Below, piece by piece: positions 1 through 9,481 of a DNA stretch of 64,000 nt. The translations under genes and the position numbers were made by a program. Below the pieces are notes generated by a model. It was not told the DNA's origin and did no database searches. It worked only from the letters and a program-made list of their open reading frames with translations. This stretch comes from Thereva unica (Eukaryota; Arthropoda; Insecta; Diptera; Therevidae), in assembly GCA_949987705.1 (NCBI GenBank), contig OX465281.1:158982393-159046392 (forward strand). Reading direction: 5' to 3'. How positions within the stretch are numbered: position 1 is the first letter of the stretch; every line of letters begins with the position of its first letter.

Positions 1-178
1 AATTCAAATTGTAAAATTTTTCAGCTGTCCGGTAAAGTTATAAAATTCAAAGATTTGTTGATAATATTTGTAATTCATTTGTATCTTTACACATATTGTA
101 TTTTATTTTAATTTTAAATTTTTAAAATTTTTAATCTTATTTTCTTGTGGTTTATGGATTCACATGGTGTGGTGAACA
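1..178 (-). repeat. BEL-1 3' LTR, partial
   Basis: Bases 1-178 repeat 7838-8015 with no difference that I can see. On the minus strand the LTR starts at 178 with TGTTCACCACACC, directly after a purine-rich tract (AGGGGGGAGTA, 179-189). The rest lies outside the window. The accessory ORF ends inside it, at 152. Confidence 0.9.
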
Positions 179-736
179 TACTCCCCCCTGTTGAACAGTC
201 CTGTTCAAGAGTTTCTTTACTACTCCTCTTTTATGGTAGTGAAAGAATACGATCTCCCCATCCTTTTTCACCTTAAGCCGTACTTGATATTTTCCAGGAA
301 GATTTATATTTTTTTCGCGCTTCTTCGTTTTTGCGACTGCTTCGAAGTCTATCTTCTTGAGGACCTCCTTGGTGAGGTAGATGTCCATTCCGTCTCGCGT
401 CACAAATTTCTGGTGCGTGTTGTCGATGCGCATCTGCAGTCCCTTCAGGTTAGTCGTCGGTCTTAACAGCTTCAATGTGATTTCAGGAGCTCCGTTTATT
501 GTTGCTGGTTGGGTTAATGTTGGTGTGGTATGCAGAGTAACATCTTTTAAAGCCTTGGCTGGATGATCCTTAGATTTTGGAACAGAAATCGTCGGCTGGG
601 ATGTGACTGTTTTCACTCTGTCGTGGTGATGGTGATTGCTGGGAACTGGATCATCATAAAAACTTGGATCGGGATCGTCTTGTTGGGAGAAGAAAATTGC
701 TTCTGACAGAATTAGTACGTCCTCGTCGTAATCCAT
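152..736 (-). CDS. BEL-1 3' accessory ORF, 194 aa, unknown function
   Basis: An open 194-codon frame between integrase and the 3' LTR. I do not recognise the protein. The N-terminus is acidic (DYDEDVLILSE). The middle holds TLTQPATINGAPEITLKLLR, and the C-terminal half is basic and conserved (EKNINLPGKYQVRLKVKK, HYHKRGVVKK). No signal peptide or membrane segment is visible, so it is not an obvious envelope. A homologous ORF occupies the same place in BEL-3 (38874-39443). The ATG at 736 comes directly after GATTACAG, a good splice-acceptor shape, so expression from a spliced subgenomic RNA is a reasonable inference. The frame runs through the polypurine tract into the LTR. It is open while pol of the same copy is broken. 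Confidence 0.75.
   Translation of the reverse strand: MDYDEDVLILSEAIFFSQQDDPDPSFYDDPVPSNHHHHDRVKTVTSQPTISVPKSKDHPAKALKDVTLHTTPTLTQPATINGAPEITLKLLRPTTNLKGLQMRIDNTHQKFVTRDGMDIYLTKEVLKKIDFEAVAKTKKREKNINLPGKYQVRLKVKKDGEIVFFHYHKRGVVKKLLNRTVQQGGVCSPHHVNP
190..208 (-). promoter_or_regulatory. Stem-loop directly upstream of BEL-1 polypurine tract
   Basis: On the minus strand TTGAACA, a 4-nt loop and TGTTCAA form an inverted repeat that ends right before the purine tract and 3' LTR. The same arms lie at the same place in BEL-2 and BEL-3. It may act in plus-strand priming or RNA 3' processing; that is inference. Confidence 0.6.
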
Positions 737-783
737 CTGTAATCAAACTTGATAAAATGTTTGCTTTTTGCTTTGGGACAACA
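737..783 (-). promoter_or_regulatory. Probable splice acceptor region of BEL-1 accessory ORF
   Basis: Minus-strand TTACAG immediately precedes the ATG at 736. About 35-45 nt upstream is GTTGTCCCAAA (773-783), which recurs upstream of the BEL-3 accessory ORF (39478-39488), where CATTGCAG precedes the ATG. A GTGAGT donor candidate lies in the leader at 6578-6573. Splicing itself cannot be seen from DNA. Confidence 0.5.
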
Positions 784-825
784 CAACACTGAGAACGAAC
801 ACGAGTTTGTTAGTATAGGGAACAA

Positions 826-1686
826 CTAGGAAGGTTCTATTGGTAAACGAGATAACTTGGTTACTGGTCGTCGTAAGATGCTATTTTGTGTTTTGATTTG
901 TGCAACTCTAATTAAGCCGTCTGCCCCTGGATAGACTTCTTGTACAATTCCTAAAGGCCATTTCGCTGGTGGCATATTTTCAGTCGTCAACAATACCATT
1001 TAGTTGTATATATCAAATTAAAGTCACTTTATTCGTTATATTATGTTTTATTCTTATTATTAACTTATTATTATTACTTATTTGTTAACTTATTATTTTA
1101 GATTTTGATTATTTATAAGTATAATTATTTAAGTGAGTGGACCGGCTCTATATGCGTGTGCTCTAGACTTTTTTAATTGATCGCTCTGTAAACGGAAGTC
1201 TTTTGTGGGGATAGATCACCGATCGGTGATCTAGGCGTTTTTAATATATATCGATTTAGCCGATATTTGATCGGTTTCGATTGCAGTGGCTTGTGTGAAC
1301 TTATAGTGGTTCTGTTCTACACGGCCACTACAACCACATCTCCGATTTGCAGATTTTTTCTAGCTTGCTGCCATTTTGGTCTTGTTTGTAGCTGATGTAG
1401 ATAATCTCGTGACCAGCGCTTCCAAAATGTTTGAACTCGTTGTTGAAACTGTCTCCATTTTTGCGTATATGTGGCCATTTGGACGTATTCAGGCTCTGGC
1501 AACGTATTTTAATGCCTGGCCAATCAGGAAATGTGCAGGCGTAAGTATCTCGAGCTCCTCAGGATCTGCACTAACATAGCATAATGGTCGTGAATTTAAT
1601 ATTGCTTCAATTTGAGTTAATAGAGTTGCATATTCTTCAAATGTACAAGTCATATTTCCTAGAGTCCTTCGTAGATGATGTTTCAC
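826..1686 (-). pseudogene. pol: BEL-1 integrase C-terminal part, interrupted
   Basis: This continues the integrase frame after the stop near 1705. It contains the conserved tail ILNSRPL and PAHFLIG (1489-1686) and a tryptophan-rich segment with KWRQFQQRVQTFW (1317-1502, shifted frame). The last stretch, near PPAKWPLGIVQEVYPGADG, ends with a TAG at 826-828. A frameshift separates the first two parts. About 320 bp of non-coding DNA (998-1318) separates the second and third. The last stretch matches the small C-terminal domain that closes BEL/Pao integrases, so pol ends about 90 nt before the accessory ORF start. Confidence 0.75.
998..1318. other. Unclassified AT-rich insertion within BEL-1 integrase
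   Basis: It interrupts the integrase frame between GDVVVV and LLTTEN. It is AT-rich and holds a perfect 18-bp palindrome GATCACCGATCGGTGATC at 1214-1231. The minus-strand start near TGTAGAAC suggests a short LTR, but the other end and a clean target duplication are not convincing (GTAGTG versus GTATTG). The class is unknown. Confidence 0.45.
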
Positions 1687-1704
1687 CGAGCGTACGCTTG
1701 CCTC

Positions 1705-4180
1705 TCAAATGCCTCTAAAATGTGGTGCAGATGGTGGATTAAAGTGCCAGGTGATTGCGTGGGAGGTAGTGTAACTCAATGCTTCTTGCGTTGCATCTGC
1801 AATTGCTTGTTTTATATCCTTATCGATTACAGATTTTGCACCAACAAAATTAGTACCGCAATCAGAATAGATGTCTGTACATAAGCCTCTCCTTGCAATA
1901 AATCTTCTTAACGCCGCTATAAATGCATCAGTAGTTAAGGATGAAACTAACTCAATATGAATAGCCTTCGTTACCATACAAATAAAAATACAGAGGTATG
2001 CCTTTACGAGTTTCGCCCTCTTACATGGTGAAGCCTTCACTGTTACCGGTCCAGCATAATCTACGCCCACTTTGCTGAATGGCTTTGCACTGTTGACTCT
2101 AGCTTCAGGTAGATCACCCATCAACTGATTACAAGTTTCTTTCCTATATCGGAAACACGTGACACACTTATGCAAAATTGTTGTGATCCTTCTTCTTGCA
2201 TCTAGTATCCAATACCTATTCCTACTTGTTGCCAACACTAATAATGTTCCTCCATGTAATGTGTCTCTGTGAAGTTTGTCAATAATTAATGTTACGATGT
2301 GGTGAGTTTTTGGCAAGATGATTGGATGTTTTTTATCGTAGGAAATAGACGCATGAGCTAATCGACCCTTTACGCGTATGAGCCCTTGAGAATCAATGAA
2401 AGGGCTTAACTGTATAAGTTTGCTTTTTGATGAGATAGGTTTTTTCTGAATTAGATCATTGTATTCCTCTGGAAAACTTTCTTGTTGAACTATCTTGAGA
2501 ATGGCGTCCTCAGCCATGTGCAACTCCTCAATGGACAGATTACCGACTCGCTTGGTTCTAGCATTCTTGCAGTTATATGAGAATCGAAGTATTAATGCGG
2601 TAATTCGCTGGACTTGGGTTAATGAAGAATAATTTAAAAAGAAATTTTCTTGAATCTTGAGTACGAATGTTGCAGTTTTGCTTGTTCTAGCCTCCAAATT
2701 TGTAGTTTCTTCGTTCAGTGTACATCTTGGCCACTGATCCATTCCCATGACTAGCCAGGTTGGACCGTGCCACCAAATGTCCTTGGATAACAAGTCCTCC
2801 ACAGTTGTGCCTCTTGATGCAAGATCGGCTGGATTTTCTGACGTCGGAACGTGCTGCCAGGATTCATACTTAATGTTGTCTTGTATTTCCACCACTCTGT
2901 TCGCTACGTAGGTCTTCCACCGGGAAGGGTGTTCTCGTATCCACTGCAATACAATCGTAGAGTCTGTCCATGCAAATATGGGGACGTTCTGTAATTCCAT
3001 ATCCTTGATGGTAGATTTGAGTAAACGTGCAAGGACTACTGCTCCATTAAGTTCAAGTCGGGGTATTGTGATGGGTTTGGTTGGTGCGACTCTTGATTTC
3101 GCGGACAATAGGTTGGAGGAAATACTGCCGTCTTTGTGTATAACTCGCATATATATAACTGCAGCGTACGCTCTTGAGGACGCATCACAAAATCCGTGGA
3201 GTTGACTGCTAGCCGCCTCTGAATATTGAATCCACCGAGGTATTTTTATTTTTGGAAGATGTACTAAGTCTTTCTTAAATTTTGTCCAAAGATGCATTAC
3301 GTGAGATGATGCTGATTCATCCCAAGCACAACCTGTTAACCACATTGTTTGCATTATTAATTTTGCTATTACTATTACTGGAGCCAACCAACCAAGCGGA
3401 TCATACAACGATGCGATTTCCGATAAAATGGAGCGTTTAGTGTACACAGCTTGCTCTTGTTTAGGTTTGAATTTAAATGTGAAGTAATCCTCCATAGGGC
3501 GCCATTGAATTCCTAACGTTTTTATTGCTTCTGCCTCTCCAATGCCCAAAGCCGTTTTGAGTTCGCAATATTCTTGTGGCAAATGAGACAATAGATGTTT
3601 ACAATTGCTGGCCCACTTCCTTAAATTAAATTTGGCAGTTTTCATCATGTTAATCATTTCCACTTGCAGACGTTTAGCACCTTCTATATCATCAGCTCCT
3701 GTAAGCTAGTCATCTACATAAAAATCCTTTGTCGCCACTGCTGAAGCCATTGGCCAGGCAGTTTTTTCATCTTCAGCCAATTGTTGTAAAGTTCTAATAG
3801 CGAGGTATAGGGCTGCTGTGTTGCCGAACGTAACCGTTTTTAGTTCGTAATCCTGTAATAGCTTGGTTGCTGGGTCTCTCCAGATGATTCTTTGGAATGT
3901 TCGATGTTCGGGATGTACATATAAGTATCATACGATACATTTTTTCTATATCTGCTGTCATCGCAATTCTATGCTTGCGCCATTTCATTAGGGTAGCAAA
4001 TAGTTTTGGTTGGAGTGTTGGTCCCTTTAGCAGATAATTGTTTAAGGACTTTCCATTTGTCGTTTTGGATGAAGCATCGAAGACCACTCTTAATTTTGTG
4101 GTAGTACTATCTTTAAAAACTGCGTGATGCGGTATGTAGTAATGTGGCATTCCAGAGGTGATAGGACGTGCGGTTTCCAT
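1705..4180 (-). pseudogene. pol: BEL-1 pol: reverse transcriptase, RNase H, integrase core (broken)
   Basis: Reverse transcriptase starts near 4180 with PHYYIPHHAVFKDSTTTKLR and DIEKMYRMI. A frameshift lies near 3910. The catalytic FYVDD is present around 3715 but is followed at once by a TAG. From 3663 the frame is open for 652 codons through FNLRKWASN, RNase H (LHGFCDASSRAYAAV, AWTDSTIVLQWI), the integrase zinc region and the integrase core (VGVDYAGPV, YSDCGTNFVGA), ending at a TGA where the family has a tryptophan (PHFRGI then stop). In active members these domains copy the RNA into DNA and insert it. With at least one frameshift and two stops, this copy is inactive. Confidence 0.85.
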
Positions 4181-4199
4181 GTGATCCAGTTGAAGATAC

Positions 4200-6416
4200 T
4201 CATCGAGACATTTTGAATAGTCTCTGTTTAGGATTTTTCCCTAATTGCCTTTGTATGGATGTGAATCTAGCAATAGCTTGAGATCGTGATTCACCTAGTT
4301 CGGGCAGTTCATTATTTATAAAGGGTAGCTTGACTTGATACTGTCCGTTAGCCATTCGTTCATAATTAGTTTTGTAAATAGCTTGGCATTCGACTTCCTC
4401 CCTTTTATACATGGGGGCTGCTGGGTATTCCTCCACTTCAAAAAACTGCTTGATTTGCTGGCTTAAATCGTTTTCAATTGTAGCTACAAGTGAAATTGCC
4501 TGCCGATGGGTTTGGTTGGTGGTTGGTCCCATTAAAATCCAACCAAAAATTGTGTTTATAGCTACCGGAGACGTCTTAGTTCCTTTAATAAGGCCATTTT
4601 GAATTATTTGAGCATATACATTTACTCCTAGTAAGGCATCGATCTTCTGGGGCTTCCAATACATTGGATCGGCTAGCGGCAAACCAACGATGTGTTCTAA
4701 ATTTCCCTTTGGTAATCTTTGTCTTGGCAAAGGTTCTGTTATCGTCTGTAATACAACGAAAGTTTCTTCTATTATTGGTCCAGATGCTTGACTAGATTGC
4801 AATTGTAAGGTTGTTTCCTCACATGAACTGCCTGCTGGGATTGTTCCTATACAAGTAATAGAAACAGAAGTAGGCGTGCACGATGCATGTAATCTCTGGC
4901 AAGCGCTCTTTGTGATAAAAGACGACTGTGATCCGGGATCGATCAGACATCTCAGTGTAATGGTTTGATTTGTTCCATATCTCATATTTACTAACGCTGT
5001 TGACAGTAACGCACGCAAATTATGCCTGGAAACAAAGGCTTGTGTAATTTCTGTCTGTACTACTCTGTTGCTATTGTCTTGATGTTTAACTTCTGCTTGA
5101 CTTGATTTGAAGTTATTTACTTGCTGCGTGACTTCTGCTTGACTTGAGTTGAAGTTATTTCCTTGCTGTGCGACTTCTGCTTGACTTGAATGGAAGTCTG
5201 ATGTGTTATCCCCTTTGTCTAGGAAAAGCGGTGCGGGTGATTTTCTTGACTGGTCATGATGGATGGAAGTATGGTGACGTTGCTTACATTTGAAGCAGCT
5301 GTGCTTACTTGTACAATTGGCTTGGTTATGATGTCGGGATAAACAGTTGAGACATAGACCTGCAGAGGTGAGAACCCCTTTTTTGGTTTCAGGTGTCATC
5401 CGTTTGTATTTGAAACACTTTAGAATAAAATGCCTTCCGTTGCACGCGGGACATCTTCCTTCGCTGGTACTGTGGTACGCCGATGTTCGATGTTTAACTG
5501 AGGTGTCCGTCTTGCCTTGCGTATTTCGAGAACCTACAGCCTCCGCAATGGATTCGAGAACATTTAAACGAGTTGCCAAAAATGCCTTAAATTCCTCGAG
5601 GGTTGGGATGTCTTCATTGGAACCCTGCTCTTCCTCCCATAATTTGAGCGTATAAAAGGGAAGTTTCTGCACAAGTAAGTGAATCAATAATATGTCCCAT
5701 GAACTCGTGTCCACCTTGAGCCCCTTCAATTGCTGCAAGCATTCCTCCGTTGTATCAACTAATGTTTTTAAACCCTTGGCTGTTTCCGTGGTTAGTTTTG
5801 CTTGATTGACTAATCGTTTCAATTGATGATTGACCAAGATTTTAGTGTTTTCGAACCGTTTTTTCAATTTGTTCCACGCAGGCAAATAATCATCGTCGGT
5901 GGTAGGAGTATGGCGCAATACCTGTTCAGCTTCTCCCACTAAACAAGATTTTAAATGGTACAGCTTTTGTACTGGCGACAATCTCATATTCTTATGCACT
6001 AGTGAAGTGAACATATCGCTAAATGACTTCCACAAGTCATAGTCCCCGTTGAACTTCGGTATAGAAATCCTAGGAAGCGCAGTATCTTGATAAACCGCGT
6101 TAGATGTAATGGATTCGTTGTTTGTAGGTTGGACAGGTGTTTTCTCCTGCTTAACTTTGCGCAAGCCTTCATACAGCTCGCCTAGATAATCTGAGTATTT
6201 AGCCTCTGTGTTGCTGTAATATTCTTCCGTCAGATACTCATGCTCCTTATCCTTGTCAGCAGACGAATTTTCCTTATCTATCGGTGCATCGTATAAAATT
6301 TCCATGATCTGTAGATCCAGTGCACTGTATTTTCCCCATAAATCCTTTAATTCCGTGATACGGGTTTCATAAAAACCTTCGTTCCGTTTGCTGATACTAG
6401 TTTTCTTTGCATTCAC
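4200..6416 (-). CDS. gag: BEL-1 gag with fused retropepsin
   Basis: An open 738-codon frame. The N-terminal half has the BEL gag core (LPRISIPKFNGDYDLWKSF, then LYHLKSCLVGEAEQVL). Zinc knuckles follow (CPACNGRHFILKC, CLNCLSRHHNQANC, CFKCKQRHHTSIH). Three short repeats of SSQAEV...QQ lie between them and the protease. The retropepsin has LIDPGSQSSFI, with D-P-G where D-S-G or D-T-G is usual, and ends near FGWILMGPT. Gag packages the RNA and the protease cleaves the polyprotein. The frame ends before reverse transcriptase at a stop at 4200, so either a frameshift was used or one has occurred. The start at 6416 is the first ATG of the frame. Confidence 0.85.
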   Translation of the reverse strand: MNAKKTSISKRNEGFYETRITELKDLWGKYSALDLQIMEILYDAPIDKENSSADKDKEHEYLTEEYYSNTEAKYSDYLGELYEGLRKVKQEKTPVQPTNNESITSNAVYQDTALPRISIPKFNGDYDLWKSFSDMFTSLVHKNMRLSPVQKLYHLKSCLVGEAEQVLRHTPTTDDDYLPAWNKLKKRFENTKILVNHQLKRLVNQAKLTTETAKGLKTLVDTTEECLQQLKGLKVDTSSWDILLIHLLVQKLPFYTLKLWEEEQGSNEDIPTLEEFKAFLATRLNVLESIAEAVGSRNTQGKTDTSVKHRTSAYHSTSEGRCPACNGRHFILKCFKYKRMTPETKKGVLTSAGLCLNCLSRHHNQANCTSKHSCFKCKQRHHTSIHHDQSRKSPAPLFLDKGDNTSDFHSSQAEVAQQGNNFNSSQAEVTQQVNNFKSSQAEVKHQDNSNRVVQTEITQAFVSRHNLRALLSTALVNMRYGTNQTITLRCLIDPGSQSSFITKSACQRLHASCTPTSVSITCIGTIPAGSSCEETTLQLQSSQASGPIIEETFVVLQTITEPLPRQRLPKGNLEHIVGLPLADPMYWKPQKIDALLGVNVYAQIIQNGLIKGTKTSPVAINTIFGWILMGPTTNQTHRQAISLVATIENDLSQQIKQFFEVEEYPAAPMYKREEVECQAIYKTNYERMANGQYQVKLPFINNELPELGESRSQAIARFTSIQRQLGKNPKQRLFKMSR

Positions 6417-6604
6417 GATAAATTTCTCAACCCGACCCCTTAAGATGCGTTCTTGCGTTAATATGTAATAGCTTCAATGATGCCATATTAAAATAAAATT
6501 GCAGAAGTTAGAGATGCAAATTATAAACTACAAAATTGTTTGGTTTGTATGGACTATAATTGTGCACGGGACACTCACTGTTCCTGGATGGAACCACCAA
6601 TAAA
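6417..6604 (-). other. BEL-1 untranslated leader with possible primer site
   Basis: The space between the inferred LTR end (6605) and gag. At 6599-6582 the minus strand reads TGGTGGTTCCATCCAGGA, which begins TGG like a primer-binding site five bases after the LTR; I cannot assign the tRNA. GTGAGT at 6578-6573 is a possible splice donor. Confidence 0.4.
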
Positions 6605-8015
6605 TGTTTCGTAAGTGTTTAATGTAACAGGCTTACTGGGTCCAAGTAGTGTAGCGGTTTCGGTAAGCATAAAATTCCCAATAAAGAAAAAACGCAAATG
6701 CCCTTGGTGTCACAACTATAAATTTATTTAACCAAAAGAAATTAATTAACTACGTTTATATTTAAATAATAGTTCAATAAAAAAATTTAATTCATTTATT
6801 TTATGTAATCTTATTTCAATTTTTAACCTTTAAATTATCATTAAACTATTTATCCTGAGGTAGTTTCAATATATTTATTTTTCCTAGCTTTATTTTTATT
6901 TAACATGATTTATTTCAAGGAATTAGTATTTAAATTATTTAATCCAGAATATTTGATTTAATGGTATTACGCTGCAGTTATTTCATTTTAAGAACCGTTA
7001 TCTTGCGGGTAATATTCGATTCAGGAACCGTTATTGAGTTGTAGATATTTCCTGATTAGCCTCCTTAATGTTTTATTTTAATACCTTGAAATTTAGGCAG
7101 AGACGGCATCCATTACATTAATTGAATTAATTGCGATTTAATCCAATTTTACCCTTTGGCACATGAAAAAATATGTTTGGGCAATTAGCATCAGTATGGT
7201 GTATATGTAAATCACAGGATCAAGAAAAGGTACCAAAAAATTATGTGGATCAAAATAAAAATGATAAAAATTATCCCTTTATTAATTAAATGAATATATT
7301 CCCAAGCCAACAAAGGAAACAACAAAGTTATTTATTTTGTAAATTCAATAAAATGTTAAGTAGAAAAAAAAAATTCCCATCACCGCGTGTTAGCAGAACA
7401 TTGCAAAGGAACAGTGCCCCTAAAGGCACGACTTTCCTCGATGAACAGCTAAATCGAAGTGCTCGAAGTAATCGAAGTCGTGATATTTCTCGTGTCGCTG
7501 TCCATCTAGCCTTTATTGCCCGATTTGTCGGCTTATAGCAAAACTATAAACTTATCGACCCACTATTTTATTGTAATGCCATAGTAATGTACTAAAACCT
7601 GTACATTATTATTAAATTTTGTATATTTTGACGATGCATCCACAATAAATGTATACTTTCAATTTATAAATAATTATTTTTATCAATTTGATGCTTTACT
7701 TGTGATTATTTGCCAAAATTGCCCCTTTCGATTAATTGTTGTTATAGAACTTGTCCTATAAATTCGGCTACTATAAAATATCATTTCTTGACGTTTCATA
7801 TTTAAAGAAAAATAAATTTGCTTGCCGGTAGCTGTTAAATTCAAATTGTAAAATTTTTCAGCTGTCCGGTAAAGTTATAAAATTCAAAGATTTGTTGATA
7901 ATATTTGTAATTCATTTGTATCTTTACACATATTGTATTTTATTTTAATTTTAAATTTTTAAAATTTTTAATCTTATTTTCTTGTGGTTTATGGATTCAC
8001 ATGGTGTGGTGAACA
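6605..8015 (-). repeat. BEL-1 5' LTR (about 1.41 kb)
   Basis: The 8015 end is fixed by identity with the 3' LTR at 178 and starts TGTTC. The inner end at 6605 is inferred from a GAAACA ending followed by a primer-like site. The small plus-strand ORF at 7290-7538 inside it has no recognisable product. Confidence 0.65.
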
Positions 8016-9481
8016 CTTTCATTTGATACCCATGTCGTGGGGGTTGTGAAGAAAATGGTAATTCGTCCTCTTGAGGTGGCCTCGGTGGATCTAACTATTT
8101 ATTGAGTATACTATATTGCTTATTGTATTCTACTTATTATCATACCCTTTCATTTGATACCCATGTCGAGGCGGTTGTGAACAAAATGGTAATCCGCCCT
8201 CTTGAGATGACAGCCATGGATATAACCAGATATTGAATATATTATATCGCTTATGGTATTCTATTTATGATACCCTTTCAATTGATACCTATGTCGAGGT
8301 GGTGGTGAAGAAATGGTAGTCCGCCCTCTTGAGACGGCCGCCATGGATATAAAGACATAGCTTATTGTACTCTACTTATCATACCCTTTCATTTGATAAC
8401 CATGTCGTGGGGGTTGTGAAGAAAATGGTAATGCGTCCTCTTCAGGTGGCCTCGGTGGATCTAACTATTTATTGAGTATACTATATTGCTTATTGTATTC
8501 TACTTATCATACCCTTTCATTTGATACCAATGTCGAGGGGGTTGTGAAGAAAATGGTAATCCGCCCTCTTGAGATGACCGCCGTGGATCTAACCAGATAT
8601 TGATTATAATATATTGTTTATTGTCTTCTACTTAATATACCCTTTCAATTGATACCTATGTCGAGGTGGTGGTGAAGAAATGGTAGTCCGCCCTCTTGAG
8701 ACGGCCGCCATGGATATAAAGACATAGCTTATTGTACTCTACTTATCATATCCTTTCATTTGATAACCATGTCGTGGGGGTTGTGAAGAAAATGGTAATG
8801 GGTCCTCTTGAGGTGGCCCCGGTGGATCTAACTATTTATTGAGTATACTCTATTGCTTATTGTATTCTGCTTATCATACCCTTTCATTTGATACCCATGT
8901 CGAGGGGGTTGTGAAGAAAATGGTAATCCGCCCTCTTGAGATGACCGCCGTGGATCTAACCAGATATTGAGTATAATATATTGCTTATTGTCTTCTACTT
9001 CAGATACCCTTTCAATTGATACCTATGTCGAGGTGGTGAAGAAATGGTAGTCCGCCCTCTTGAGACGGCCGCCATGGATATAAAGACATAGCTTATTGTA
9101 TTCTACTTATCATACCCTTTCATTTGATAACCATGTCGTGGGGGTTGTGAAGAAAATGGTAATGCGTCCTCTTGAGGTGGCCTCGGTGGATCTAACTGTT
9201 TATTGAGTATACTATATTGCTTATTGTATTCTACTTATCACACCCTTTCATTTGATACCAATGTCGAGGGGGTTGTGAAGAAAATGGTAATCCGCCCTCT
9301 TGAGATGACCGCCGTGGATCTAACCAGATATTGAGTATAATATATTGCTTATTGTCTTCTACTTAATATACCCTTTCAATTGATACCTATGTCGAGGTGG
9401 TGGTGAAGAAATGGTAGTCCGCCCTCTTGAGACGGCCGCCATGGATATAAAGACATAGCTTATTGTACTCTACTTATCATA
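8016..9481. repeat. Satellite array, three-monomer higher-order repeat
   Basis: Monomers start with CTTTCATTTGATA or CTTTCAATTGATA at 8016, 8147, 8275, 8386, 8514, 8642, 8753, 8881, 9009, 9117, 9245 and 9373. Lengths cycle at about 128-131, 128 and 108-111 bp, giving a trimer period of about 365 bp. Type 1 has GTCGTGGGGGTTGTG, type 2 has GTCGAGGGGGTTGTG, and type 3 has CAATTGATACCTATG and lacks part of the tail. No coding content. Confidence 0.9.

Larger units (their letters stand above)
1..8015 (-). mobile_element. BEL/Pao LTR retrotransposon BEL-1 (3' LTR cut by window edge)
   Basis: On the minus strand the order is 5' LTR, leader, gag-protease, reverse transcriptase, RNase H, integrase, a 3' accessory ORF, a polypurine tract and the start of the 3' LTR. 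The first 178 bases match 7838-8015, which defines the LTR identity. The LTR begins TGTTCACC. BEL/Pao assignment rests on the gag type (retropepsin fused behind zinc knuckles), the PHHAVFK and RVVFDAS reverse transcriptase motifs and the SRPL/PAHFLIG integrase tail. Pol carries several stops and frameshifts, so the copy is dead. It abuts satellite DNA exactly at 8015/8016, which suggests insertion into the satellite; the second target-site copy is outside the window. Confidence 0.9.

Noticed and set aside
7290..7538. 82-codon plus-strand ORF
   Set aside because: Lies inside the BEL-1 LTR on the other strand and resembles nothing.
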